A DNA stretch of 64,000 nucleotides from Colwellia piezophila ATCC BAA-637. GTDB taxonomy: Bacteria; Pseudomonadota; Gammaproteobacteria; Enterobacterales; Alteromonadaceae. Location: contig NZ_KB905168.1 of the NCBI RefSeq assembly GCF_000378625.1, positions 186,001-250,000 of the forward strand, written 5' to 3'. This document shows, piece after piece, positions 27,001 to 35,541 of this stretch. How positions within the stretch are numbered: position 1 is the first letter of the stretch; every line of letters begins with the position of its first letter. The notes below the pieces were generated by a model that worked only from the letters and a program-made list of their open reading frames with translations, was not told where the DNA came from and searched no databases. Both the position numbers and the translations under genes were made by a program.

Positions 27001-30000
27001 CTAGCCTGCTTTAGGGGTAAATATATCTGTTAATATGGGTACCAATAAAAAGCTTGATATAGCGGATACACATAATCCTGAAATTAACACTACCCCCAGA
27101 GGCTGCCATAACCCACCGCCAAACAGGGTTAAAGGTATTAACCCTCCTATGGTAGTTAAGGTTGTTAATAATATTGGTGTGAAGCGTACAGCACTCGCCT
27201 GTAATATTGCCGAGTGCTTATCTAAACCTAATTTTAAATTAGCATTAGTACTATCAATCAAAATAATGGCATTGTTAACAACGATACCAAACAAACTGAT
27301 TAGACCGACAAAGGCCATCATAGAAAAAGATAAGCCCGTTAAATATAAGCCAATAATAGAGCCGGCCATGGCAAAAGGTATTGAACTGAAAATAATCATC
27401 GGTTGTAATATTGATTTAAACTGTAGTACTAAAACGGCAAAAATTCCCATCGCTGTAATTAGCATGACTTGCGTTAAACCTGCAAAAGTTTTTTGTCTAG
27501 ATTCCTCTTCACCACCTAAAGTAAAATACATACCGTTAGGTAAATCATACTGTTCAAGATAATTTACCAGTTCTTCGGTAATATCCCCTACCGAGTAACC
27601 CGTTTCAACATCTGCAGAGACTTTGGCCATGCGTAACTTTTGATAATGAAAAAAATCACTCCCACCCTTTTTTAACTCTAGTTTAGCTAGCTGTTGAAGC
27701 GGGATAGCCACACCTTGGCTATTACTAATCTCTATTGCAGATAAACTTTCAATGGTGGGTTTTTTCTGACGTATCACAATAGGATAATCCTCACCATTAT
27801 TATCATTAAACTGCCCGACACTTGTCCCCGATAAAATGGTGCTTATGGTATTATCTAATTGTTCTATGCTAACACCGCTAAGTGCCGCTTGTTGATAGTT
27901 AATAGTAAGCGATAATTCGGTATTAGCCATACCGATGGGATTATCAATATTTACCACACCTGTCACCTGGCGCATTTTCGCCGCTAAGTCATTAGCAACT
28001 TGCTCTAAATCACTTAATGATTCACTTAATAAACGAATGGCTATAACCTGATCGGTCACTGGACCCTGAGTAAATTCTTTAACGGTTATTTCCGCCTGCG
28101 GCCATTGATTAAAATCATCACGTAGACTTTTCACCAGAGCGGTGACTTCATCCTCTTGATAGGCCTTTAGCACGATAAGTGCTTGACCAAATCGAATCAT
28201 GCCACGCTTAGGTACTTCATTATAATAAATACGGGGATTAGCATTGCCTATATTAAGTGCTACTTTATCGACTAAATCATAGCCCTTAACATGTAACCTT
28301 ACTTGCTGAAGAATTTTATCTGTATAGGCTAAGGAGGAGTTTGCCGGGGTATTAACATTAATTAATATCATGGGTTTTTCTGCTTTAGGAAACAAGCTAA
28401 CGCCGACCAGGGGAAATAAAGAAAACATAGCCGCTAGCATCAGTAAACTAACAACAATAACGACTATTTTATAACGCATTAATACCTTTAATGTATTGGC
28501 ATAACTTCTTTCCGCAAAAATATTTACGTAGTGCTGTAAGGTGTTCACTTTAAAAGCTTTTGGTTTAGTGTCCTTTTCAATTACAACGAGTAACTTACTG
28601 GCTAACAGGGGGGTTAACGTTAAAGCCACGAGTAACGAAGCAAATAACACTAAAACCACAGTGATCGGCATTGACCGAATAAAATCACCGGTATTACTTT
28701 GAATCATCAGCATAGGTAAAAAGGCGAGCATAGTCGTAATAGTGCCACTGGAGATAGCCCACGCTACTTTACTGGTACCACTTGCCGCCGCTTGTTTGAT
28801 ATCTTTACCAAGCTTCTTTTCTCTGTGAATGCTTTCGGTTACTACAATAGCGTTATCGACTAATAAACCTAACGCTATGATTAATCCAACGATCGACATT
28901 TGTTGTAAGCCATAACCACTAAAGTCTAGCCAACCTATTGCCATCAAAAAAGATATCGGAATTGCGAGTATCACCACGAGGGCTTCACGGATGCCCAAAA
29001 AGAGTACGGCCATCAAGCCCACAATTATTAGACCTTGGGTTAAGTTATCAAAGAAGCCATTAACACGAATGTTAACGCTATCCGCTTGCTGAAATAACTT
29101 AGCTAGCTTTATATCATTAGGTAAACTTTGTTGAAATAGTTCAAGCTCTCGATTAATTTTCTCCGTTAAAACAAATATATTGGTTTTCTCGCGCTGCTCT
29201 ATGGTAATAAATATTGCAGGAATATCATCAAAATAAGCTAAGTAACTAGGCTCTGCATCAGAAAAACTAACACGAGCGACATCTTTAACTTTTAAAATGC
29301 CATTAGCACTGACCATATTGCCATTACTAATAATGGTATTTTCTATATCAACTAATTGAGTAAAGTTACCACTCGCCTTAACATTAAACCGTCTTGTGCT
29401 AGCATCAACAAAACCAGGGGTGATATTTAATGCTCGGCCTTGAAGCACTTGATTAATATCCCTAACAGCTAAGCCATAATGCTTCAACATTGCTAAATTT
29501 ATATCAATAGCAACAATTTGCCTCGGATATCCCCATATACTCGCTTTACGGACACTAGCGATGGTTTCTAAGCGTTTTTCTAGTAACTTGGCATGCAACT
29601 CCATGATTTTGTAGTCGGTTGGTTCTGACCACAAGGCCAATTGCATAATCGCAACACTACTCGGTGTTGCTTTCAAAACAAGTAACTGGGCAATACCACT
29701 AGGTAGGCTTGGTCGTACTGTTGAAACGGCTTGCTTTACTTTATTAAATGCGGCTTCAGCATCAGTACCGTATAGAAAATCTATGGTAATTCTTACCGCA
29801 CCATTATGAATTTTAGCTTCAATTTTTTTGATGTTTTCAATATCAGAAATTTCTTGTTCAAGAGGATCAACTACTAACGTTTCAATATCACTAGGTGAGG
29901 CCCCCGGGTAAACCACTTCAATCAAAGTAACAGGGAGATCAAACTGTGGGTCTTCTGAGCGCGGCATATTTAAATAAGACACTACACCAACCAAAACCAT

Positions 30001-30060
30001 CAATAAAAAAATCGTTAAGGTAAATTGTGCATTATCTATCGCAAGCCTAGGGAGTTTCAT
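27001..30060 (-). CDS. RND-family efflux pump, inner-membrane transporter
   Basis: The 1019-aa protein has the RND architecture: one N-terminal membrane helix, a large periplasmic domain starting NMPRSEDPQFDLP, six helices (about 335-530) containing GLLVDNAIVVTESIHREKK with the proton-relay Asp region, a second periplasmic domain, and a matching C-terminal helix block with GIVVNNAIILIDSTN. It is of the hydrophobe/amphiphile efflux type. Substrates are unknown. It is 13 bases downstream of its adaptor gene in one operon. No outer-membrane channel gene is adjacent, so a TolC-like protein encoded elsewhere is presumably used. Confidence 0.92.
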   Translation of the reverse strand: MKLPRLAIDNAQFTLTIFLLMVLVGVVSYLNMPRSEDPQFDLPVTLIEVVYPGASPSDIETLVVDPLEQEISDIENIKKIEAKIHNGAVRITIDFLYGTDAEAAFNKVKQAVSTVRPSLPSGIAQLLVLKATPSSVAIMQLALWSEPTDYKIMELHAKLLEKRLETIASVRKASIWGYPRQIVAIDINLAMLKHYGLAVRDINQVLQGRALNITPGFVDASTRRFNVKASGNFTQLVDIENTIISNGNMVSANGILKVKDVARVSFSDAEPSYLAYFDDIPAIFITIEQREKTNIFVLTEKINRELELFQQSLPNDIKLAKLFQQADSVNIRVNGFFDNLTQGLIIVGLMAVLFLGIREALVVILAIPISFLMAIGWLDFSGYGLQQMSIVGLIIALGLLVDNAIVVTESIHREKKLGKDIKQAAASGTSKVAWAISSGTITTMLAFLPMLMIQSNTGDFIRSMPITVVLVLFASLLVALTLTPLLASKLLVVIEKDTKPKAFKVNTLQHYVNIFAERSYANTLKVLMRYKIVVIVVSLLMLAAMFSLFPLVGVSLFPKAEKPMILINVNTPANSSLAYTDKILQQVRLHVKGYDLVDKVALNIGNANPRIYYNEVPKRGMIRFGQALIVLKAYQEDEVTALVKSLRDDFNQWPQAEITVKEFTQGPVTDQVIAIRLLSESLSDLEQVANDLAAKMRQVTGVVNIDNPIGMANTELSLTINYQQAALSGVSIEQLDNTISTILSGTSVGQFNDNNGEDYPIVIRQKKPTIESLSAIEISNSQGVAIPLQQLAKLELKKGGSDFFHYQKLRMAKVSADVETGYSVGDITEELVNYLEQYDLPNGMYFTLGGEEESRQKTFAGLTQVMLITAMGIFAVLVLQFKSILQPMIIFSSIPFAMAGSIIGLYLTGLSFSMMAFVGLISLFGIVVNNAIILIDSTNANLKLGLDKHSAILQASAVRFTPILLTTLTTIGGLIPLTLFGGGLWQPLGVVLISGLCVSAISSFLLVPILTDIFTPKAG

Positions 30061-30073
30061 TGGATACTTGCCT

Positions 30074-31138
30074 TTATTGACCGTTATCTAGTGGTTTATT
30101 TTTACTTAACGCTAGATGTTGCCAACCGCGAATAACCACCTTTAAGGGGAGGGAGGGTTGCTGAGCAGATAAATATATATAATCATTGGTGAGTTTTTTG
30201 ATAACAAGCGCTTGTTGTATAAAACTATCAAGCTTTGTCGAGTTAACATCCTGTACCATAATTAAGGCTAGACCTTGCCTATCAATACTATTAAGTGCAG
30301 CTATGGGTACACGATAGGCTAGGGTATCAGTAATAATATCCGTCGATACCTGTGCTAATTGACCAACAACAACTTGATCAATTGCTAAATCTGATAATAA
30401 AACTTCAATGGTAAATAAGTGACTTTGTTGATCAGCAATCGCGGGGATTTTACTCAGGCTACCTTCAACTAAACCAAATTGAGTCAAATTAATGCTAAGT
30501 TTTTGCTGTAATTTAACGAGGTTAACTTCTTCAGCAGTTAACGCTACTCGAACTACTAGATTATTGTCTATTGCCGCTATTTTTAATGCACTTTGATTCG
30601 GGCTTTGCAGCTCTCCTAACTCAGTAAACCTTGTTAATACCACACCATCAAAAGGGGCGAATAATTGTGATTTAGATAAATTATATTCTGCCACTTTATG
30701 ACTAGCACGCGTTGTTGCAACTAACGTTTTAGCTTCATCTAATGCTTGTTGAGAACTTAAGTTTTTACTGAGCAGAGTATTAACCCGCTTAATATCTCTT
30801 TTAGCCTGTAATAATCGAGCATAACTAGCATTTTTTTCTGCAACAAGCTCTGCACTATCAAGCTCTGCGAGTAACTGGCCTTTAGTGAAGCTTTCCCCTT
30901 CATCTATATTAAGTGCTTCGAGGTAACCACTACTTTTGAAAGATAGCTTTAACGTTCGCTTGAAGGCTAATTTACCAGTACGGTTTATTGTTTGAACAAT
31001 AGGCTCTGCGTTAATGGTTACGGTTTCAAATTGTTGTGCTGAAAGTGGCATAACAATCAATGTACAAGCAATAAGTAAACTTGAAAAAAAAGTTTGTGGA
31101 AGTATTAATGAGAGTAATCCGAAGAAACATGCTTTCAT
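30074..31138 (-). CDS. RND efflux adaptor (membrane fusion protein)
   Basis: The 354-aa protein has a hydrophobic signal segment ending near LSAQQF, a barrel-sandwich (lipoyl-like) half near residue 70-90 (GYLEALNIDEGESFTKGQLLAELD), a short alpha hairpin (about 95-145), then LFAPFDGVVLTRFTELGE-like second half and beta-barrel parts. It should connect the inner-membrane RND pump to an outer-membrane channel. It is the first gene of a two-gene operon, and the promoter probably lies within 31139-31260. Confidence 0.88.
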   Translation of the reverse strand: MKACFFGLLSLILPQTFFSSLLIACTLIVMPLSAQQFETVTINAEPIVQTINRTGKLAFKRTLKLSFKSSGYLEALNIDEGESFTKGQLLAELDSAELVAEKNASYARLLQAKRDIKRVNTLLSKNLSSQQALDEAKTLVATTRASHKVAEYNLSKSQLFAPFDGVVLTRFTELGELQSPNQSALKIAAIDNNLVVRVALTAEEVNLVKLQQKLSINLTQFGLVEGSLSKIPAIADQQSHLFTIEVLLSDLAIDQVVVGQLAQVSTDIITDTLAYRVPIAALNSIDRQGLALIMVQDVNSTKLDSFIQQALVIKKLTNDYIYLSAQQPSLPLKVVIRGWQHLALSKNKPLDNGQ

Positions 31139-31284
31139 TGTGAAAATATAACCAAAGATTTGATAGGGTATTCATAACTTTAGGAAGTTTTTTCACTAAA
31201 GTACATAAATAAAAAAAATAGGGTCAATATTCGGTTAAAAGAACCTATAAACCTAGCTAAAATGAGATATTTTGTTAACTACAC

Positions 31285-31311
31285 TAGACAATTATATTGA
31301 TAAATTATAGT
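31285..31311 (+). promoter_or_regulatory. Candidate promoter of tRNA-Arg with GC-rich discriminator
   Basis: TAGACA and TATAGT hexamers with a 15-base spacer lie about 55 bases before the tRNA and are followed by GCCGCGC, a GC-rich discriminator typical of stringently controlled stable-RNA promoters. The spacer is short, so this is tentative. Confidence 0.4.
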
Positions 31312-31365
31312 ATTTGCCGCGCATTCCTTGAAGCTATGTTTTTCTTAATATATCTCCTCAATAAA

Positions 31366-31442
31366 CCACCCGTAGCTCAGCTGGATAGAGCGCGCCCCTC
31401 CGGAGGGCGAGGTCACAGGTTCGACTCCTGTCGGGTGGACCA
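31366..31442 (+). tRNA. tRNA-Arg (anticodon CCG)
   Basis: A 77-base cloverleaf can be drawn: acceptor CCACCCG / CGGGTGG, D-arm GCTC...GAGC, anticodon stem CGCCC / GGGCG with loop CTCCGGA (anticodon CCG), T-arm ACAGG / CCTGT with TTCGACT, discriminator A, and an encoded CCA. Its 3' end is the integration site of the adjacent element, and the tRNA is left intact. Confidence 0.95.
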
Positions 31443-31443
31443 T
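31421..31443 (+). other. attL: 3' end of tRNA-Arg
   Basis: TCGACTCCTGTCGG followed by GTGGACCAT at the tRNA end is matched at 39820-39838 by TCGACTCCTGTCGG followed directly by ACCAT. The pair marks the two ends of the integrated element. Use of a tRNA T-arm and acceptor end is normal for this integrase class. Confidence 0.75.
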
Positions 31444-31447
31444 TTAC

Positions 31448-31472
31448 AGCATTAATAATAAACATTAATGCT
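31448..31472 (+). terminator. Hairpin just after tRNA-Arg
   Basis: AGCATTAAT and ATTAATGCT form a perfect 9-bp stem with a 7-base loop, six bases after the CCA. There is no clear T-tract, so termination or RNA 3'-end protection is only suggested. The hairpin belongs to the element side of attL. Confidence 0.4.
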
Positions 31473-31556
31473 CTAAATTCCACGAAAACCCTATAAAAAC
31501 CTTGCTTTTAGCTATCAACAACGATTAATAGCGATTTATTAAAACCAATCTTTATA

Positions 31557-31576
31557 GTAACATTCATAGTAACACT
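31557..31576 (+). promoter_or_regulatory. Left pair of GTAACAYT repeats (candidate integrase arm sites)
   Basis: GTAACATT at 31557 and GTAACACT at 31569 are spaced 12 bases start to start. An identical-spacing pair lies near the right end at 39748-39767. An inverted GTGTTACT is at 31617-31624, just before the integrase start. Paired short repeats near both ends are typical arm-binding sites of tyrosine integrases. Confidence 0.5.
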
Positions 31577-31625
31577 GGCGAGTCCAGCTCCTAATTTACC
31601 CTATATTTTAAATACTGGTGTTACT

Positions 31626-32870
31626 ATGGCTAAGATAATATCCCCTCTAACAAGCACAGAAGTTAAGCACGCTAAACCAAAAGTAAAAGAGTACAACTTA
31701 TCTGACGGTAACGGTTTGATGCTTAGAATTAAGCCCAGTGGCTCTAAAATATGGCTATTCAATTACTATCGACCGTTCACCAAAAAACGAGCTAATTTAG
31801 GTTTTGGCCAATATCCCGATGTTACTTTAGCTAAAGCCAGAGAAAAACGAGCCGAAGCCAGAACCTTACTTGCTGATGATATAGACCCCAAAGATCATAA
31901 AAACCAGCACGCACAAGCTGAAAAAGAGCGGTTAACCAATACACTACAAACCCTATATATAACGTGGTTCAATGTAAAAAAAAGCGAAATAAAAGAAAAT
32001 ACAGCAAACGAAATTAAACGTATGCTCGATTTACACGTTATGCCAAAACTTGGCGGTATCGCTATTTCAAAGTTAACCGCTCCTATGGTTATTGATATTA
32101 TTAAGCCTATTTCAGAAAAAGGTAAATTAGAAACTGTTAAAAGAATCTGTCAGCGACTTAATAACATTATGATCTTTGCGTTAAATACTGGCGTTATTAA
32201 TAACAATCCCTTATCAGGTATAAACCACGCTTTTGAAGCGCCCAAAGTAAGAAATATGCCCACGTTAAAACCTGATGAACTACCTAAGTTTATGGAGGAT
32301 TTAAAATACGCCAACATTAAGCTCACCACACTTTTATTAATCGAATGGCAGCTACATACCATAACAAGGGCAGGTGAGGCCGCAGGCGCAAAATGGGCTG
32401 AAATAGATTTTACTGAAAACGTTTGGGTTATTCCTGCCGAACGAATGAAGATGAAACGCGAACATGTTATACCGTTAACTGATAAAACATTAGACATATT
32501 AGCGCGTATGAAACCGTTAAGTGGGCATAAAGACTATATATTCCCTTCATACAACAACCCACTAACGCACATCAACCCTAGCACAGTGAATATGGCTATT
32601 AAGCGCATGGGTTATAAAGATAAGTTAGTCGGGCATGGTTTACGTTCTCTCGCCAGCACTACACTAAATGAACAAGGTTTTGATGCTGATGTTATCGAAG
32701 CCGCTTTAGCCCATGCTGATAAAAACGAAGTGAGGCGAATATATAACCGCGCTGATTATTTAGAGCGTAGACGAAAGTTAATGTATTGGTGGTCTGAGCA
32801 TATTGAACAAGCTCAAATAGGGAAAACAACTCAAAAAAATAATATTATAAATTTAAAGGTTCAAGGATGA
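31626..32870 (+). CDS. P4-type tyrosine integrase
   Basis: The 414-aa protein has the N-terminal DUF4102 arm-binding domain (LSDGNGLMLRIKPSGSKIW, LGFGQYPDVTLAKARE), a core-binding domain (about 105-205) and a catalytic domain with Arg248 (TITRAGEA), His337-x-x-Arg340 (GHGLRS), His363 (LAHAD) and Tyr373 (RIYNRADY). All catalytic residues are present. It should integrate and excise the element at the tRNA-Arg 3' end. It reads away from the tRNA, and its last 4 bases overlap the next gene. Confidence 0.95.
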   Translation: MAKIISPLTSTEVKHAKPKVKEYNLSDGNGLMLRIKPSGSKIWLFNYYRPFTKKRANLGFGQYPDVTLAKAREKRAEARTLLADDIDPKDHKNQHAQAEKERLTNTLQTLYITWFNVKKSEIKENTANEIKRMLDLHVMPKLGGIAISKLTAPMVIDIIKPISEKGKLETVKRICQRLNNIMIFALNTGVINNNPLSGINHAFEAPKVRNMPTLKPDELPKFMEDLKYANIKLTTLLLIEWQLHTITRAGEAAGAKWAEIDFTENVWVIPAERMKMKREHVIPLTDKTLDILARMKPLSGHKDYIFPSYNNPLTHINPSTVNMAIKRMGYKDKLVGHGLRSLASTTLNEQGFDADVIEAALAHADKNEVRRIYNRADYLERRRKLMYWWSEHIEQAQIGKTTQKNNIINLKVQG

Positions 32871-33796
32871 GTAATGTAAATGATAGAACACATGATGAAG
32901 ATTTAGAGTGGGCGGAAAGTGAAAACCTAATTGAGGAATCAACAGTTCTCGAGTTGATAAGTAAAACCGGTATAGAACCTAATTTTTTCAATACTATGGA
33001 TTGGATAAATAATTTTTACGAAAGAACTCAAGATCCAACAACAGAATTACTTTCTGAAACACTGGCTAATTTATCATATATTATCTCTGAATACAGAGGT
33101 AAAGATTTTACTACTGATATAGATAGTGTAGGTCTAGAGCAAATAGATAGACTTGAAAAACTTTACAAAAAAATAGCAGGGAGAATACCTGAACTTTTAC
33201 CCTATAAGGAACATTTTAGGTTCAACAACCCTTTAGAGCTTTTTTTAAATGATATTAGTTGCGGTAGTTACCCCCCTCCAGAAATATTAATGATGTTAGC
33301 AAAATGCTTTAACCTATATTTTATTGCGGAGGGAAAATTATCTTTAGAAGAAGTGTTTTTTGGTCAGGTCGTGAAAAGATCCGGTAATTACTCAATGCGT
33401 AAAGTTAGTAGTACTAATTTTAAGGAATTTCATTACCACGTAATAAGAGAAAAGCAATGTGTCGTTAATACTAATATAAAATTTAATCTTGAAGAATTTA
33501 CATTGTCATATTTGAAGAGTTGTGAAGAATCTGAAACAGACTGCCCAATAATTAATGTGACTGAAGATAATATAGAAAGTTTTATAGTTGCTTATTATAG
33601 GTGGAAAAAAAACTTTAATAAGCAAACATCTTTAATTGATAAAGCAGAAATAAAGGTCGATTCCATCAATGCCTTGCTTAGCCTTGGTTACCCTAAGCCA
33701 TTGGTAGAACAAGTAATTTTAAAGGTTTTCAATAACAAGCTTACAGCAGAAGAAACCATCAAAAAAGCTCTCTTAGTTTTAATGAATAACAAATAA
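32867..33796 (+). CDS. Unknown 309-aa protein coupled to the integrase
   Basis: Its ATG overlaps the integrase TGA (ATGA), implying translational coupling. The protein is soluble and acidic at the N-terminus (many Glu and Asp in residues 1-35). It contains ELLPYKEHFRFNNPLELFLNDI-like text around residue 105-125 and SCGSYPPPEILMMLAKCF near 130-147, and ends in a helical segment. I do not recognise a family. By position it could help integration or be an element maintenance gene. Proline-rich PPPE and the surrounding pattern resemble other satellite-encoded proteins placed after integrases, but this is a loose impression. Confidence 0.7.
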   Translation: MSNVNDRTHDEDLEWAESENLIEESTVLELISKTGIEPNFFNTMDWINNFYERTQDPTTELLSETLANLSYIISEYRGKDFTTDIDSVGLEQIDRLEKLYKKIAGRIPELLPYKEHFRFNNPLELFLNDISCGSYPPPEILMMLAKCFNLYFIAEGKLSLEEVFFGQVVKRSGNYSMRKVSSTNFKEFHYHVIREKQCVVNTNIKFNLEEFTLSYLKSCEESETDCPIINVTEDNIESFIVAYYRWKKNFNKQTSLIDKAEIKVDSINALLSLGYPKPLVEQVILKVFNNKLTAEETIKKALLVLMNNK

Positions 33797-33868
33797 GTGG
33801 TTTATTTGTTTTAGTCGTAAAAAATCACATACCACATAATAGACATAATCAACCACAGAGGAACTGAT

Positions 33869-34123
33869 ATGACTATTAACACACCTTACAAACTGATCCG
33901 CCGCCCTGAAGTACTAGCATTAACAGCTAGATCAAAATCCGCATTACAACTTGACGAAAAAGCAGGTCTATTCTGTCCATCTATCTCGATCGGTGATCGT
34001 GCCGTTGCTTACATCAAATATGAAGTAGAAGCTGTTATTCAAGCTCGTATTGAAGAACAATATCCAGAACAAATCAAACAGCTTGTATCTGAGCTAATCC
34101 AACAACGCAAGAAAGCAGCATAG
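33869..34123 (+). CDS. AlpA-like DNA-binding regulator
   Basis: The 84-aa protein starts with a winged-helix/HTH segment (LIRRPEVLALTARSKSALQ) followed by GLFCPSISIGDRAVAY and a C-terminal helix with Arg/Glu. This is the layout of AlpA/excisionase-type regulators, which in P4-like elements switch on integrase or excision genes. Its sequence deviates from classic AlpA (no WLxSDI). GGA lies 7 bases before the ATG. It is followed 8 bases later by the next gene. Confidence 0.7.
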   Translation: MTINTPYKLIRRPEVLALTARSKSALQLDEKAGLFCPSISIGDRAVAYIKYEVEAVIQARIEEQYPEQIKQLVSELIQQRKKAA

Positions 34124-34131
34124 GGGGCAAC

Positions 34132-34566
34132 ATGGATAATTTATTATTTACCGCCCCTGATGGCGCTTTACCTGAGTTAAGCAGTACTGCTTATGAATTT
34201 TTATCAATTCTAAACGACCGCAATAAACACGCTAGAGATCATTTGTGTAATGAACTTGGTGGAGGTTTTCGTGCTTACCTACAGCAGCTAACAGGTGAGT
34301 ATTATCAGCACTGGCTTATCCATACAGAACAAGGTGAGTTTAACGGTAAAAAGCAAACATTCTATTGGTTAGATGATCGTCACTTTTCTTGCGACTGGGA
34401 GCAAGACAAAGACGCAAGAACCATTGCCAGAAAACAATATAAAGACCGATCATATTATGGTACTAAAAACGCTGTAAAACGCCTTGAACAAGCGAAACAA
34501 GAAAAAGCCGAAGCTGACAAGGAATATGAACAGCGAATAGAAAGTAAAAAGCCCACTCAGGATTAA
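34132..34566 (+). CDS. Unknown 144-aa protein, probably wHTH-containing
   Basis: The protein has an N-terminal part of helix-turn-helix character (LSSTAYEFLSILNDRNKHAR, LCNELGGGFRAYLQQLTG) and a highly charged C-terminal helix (residues 110-144, Lys/Glu/Gln-rich). Such small genes sit between AlpA and the replication gene in P4-like elements and may regulate replication. I do not recognise the exact family. It is 8 bases after the AlpA-like gene, with GGGGGC upstream. Confidence 0.6.
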   Translation: MDNLLFTAPDGALPELSSTAYEFLSILNDRNKHARDHLCNELGGGFRAYLQQLTGEYYQHWLIHTEQGEFNGKKQTFYWLDDRHFSCDWEQDKDARTIARKQYKDRSYYGTKNAVKRLEQAKQEKAEADKEYEQRIESKKPTQD

Positions 34567-34580
34567 CAAAGTAGGCTTTC
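34548..34580 (+). terminator. Terminator-like hairpin after the 144-aa gene
   Basis: AAAGCC-C-ACT and AGT-A-GGCTTT form an interrupted inverted repeat across the end of the gene, followed by CGTTT. It probably ends the alpA-like transcript. Confidence 0.45.
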
Positions 34581-34588
34581 GTTTAAAC

Positions 34589-34627
34589 TGGCTAGTGGAT
34601 GAAGTTTTGCGGCTAAACCACTAGCCA
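34589..34627 (+). other. Perfect 10-bp hairpin in the 300-base gap before the Rep-like gene
   Basis: TGGCTAGTGG and CCACTAGCCA form a perfect stem with a 19-base loop. The 34567-34867 gap also holds imperfect direct repeats (GTTACAAACC, GTTACGAACC) and very AT-rich sequence. Its position just upstream of a replication-protein-like gene suggests an element replication origin, but a regulatory or terminator role is possible. Confidence 0.45.
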
Positions 34628-34867
34628 ACAACCAGAGTATAACCAAGTTAACAGCTTTTAAAAAGTTAGCAGTTACAAACCTGTTACGAACCACCCTATA
34701 TACATTGATTGTTATTAACCGCTATTTATAGGTTTCTTACCCCTATATTTTTAGTTACTTCAATAAAACAATTATATCCACTGGGTTTAAACAGGTAAGT
34801 AATAACTAACTTTGAACTAGGTAATTAATAATATCCTTTAGCGTTATCTTAGTTATTAAACTATCTA

Positions 34868-35443
34868 ATGGCATACATAACCAAAGACATAGCAATAACT
34901 GTAAACGGTCAAACTTGGCGAGTAAACTCAAAAGGAAGCGGCTTAATTTCACACGCTATAAAATCAATGATTAACCAAGTTGATACCATGTTAAGCCACC
35001 ACAGCAAAATACACATAATACGTTTTGACCTGAGAGTTTATGAATACACCGAAAATAACGGGTTAATAACGGCCTTTAATCGCAGATTACATAAATGGCT
35101 CAAACGTAAATACAATTTAAAGCGTATTGGCTTTGTTTGGTGTAGAGAGCTAGAAACAGCCAAACAACAACACTACCACTATGCGTTAATGATCGATGGT
35201 CACAAAGTTAATTATCCTCATGAAATAACAAACAAGGTTAAAGAGCTATGGCGACAATTAGACGGCTCTGAATTCTTTCCTGACAACTGCTATTACAATG
35301 TTAAAAGAGATGATTACGAGACGATACAGGCGGCTATTTGGCGTATATCCTACTTAGCTAAAGCACGTGGTAAAGGATACAAGCCAGAGCAAACGAAAAA
35401 CTATGGAACAAGCAGAATAAAATACAGTTCTAGATTAATATAA
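34868..35443 (+). CDS. YagK/YfjJ (inovirus Gp2)-like replication protein
   Basis: The 191-aa protein has IIRFDLRVYEY near residue 50-60, a His-rich HYHYALMIDG at 102-111, and AIWRISYLAK near 156-165, the landmark order of the YagK/YfjJ C-terminal domain family found in P4-like prophage remnants and inovirus-like replication proteins. The HYHY segment resembles the HUH metal site of rolling-circle Reps. It may nick a local origin. It has a clear C-terminal basic tail. Confidence 0.75.
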   Translation: MAYITKDIAITVNGQTWRVNSKGSGLISHAIKSMINQVDTMLSHHSKIHIIRFDLRVYEYTENNGLITAFNRRLHKWLKRKYNLKRIGFVWCRELETAKQQHYHYALMIDGHKVNYPHEITNKVKELWRQLDGSEFFPDNCYYNVKRDDYETIQAAIWRISYLAKARGKGYKPEQTKNYGTSRIKYSSRLI

Positions 35444-35462
35444 ATATAAAACAAGTTATTAC

Positions 35463-35492
35463 AGATTATAATCTAAATATTTATGGTATTAT
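35463..35492 (+). promoter_or_regulatory. Candidate promoter with palindrome before the three-gene cassette
   Basis: A perfect palindrome AGATTATAATCT (35463-35474) lies where a -35 element would be for an extended -10 TGGTATTAT (35484-35492), about 50 bases before the cassette. The layout suggests a repressor-operated promoter. Inference from pattern only. Confidence 0.4.
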
Positions 35493-35541
35493 TTAGTAAA
35501 GTTACCGCCTGTTTTTCGGACTATATAAACAAGGAAGTCAA

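Noticed and set aside
27035..27562. A 175-codon open frame on the plus strand
   Set aside because: It lies wholly antisense to the RND pump gene, has low-complexity content and no ribosome site; a shadow frame.
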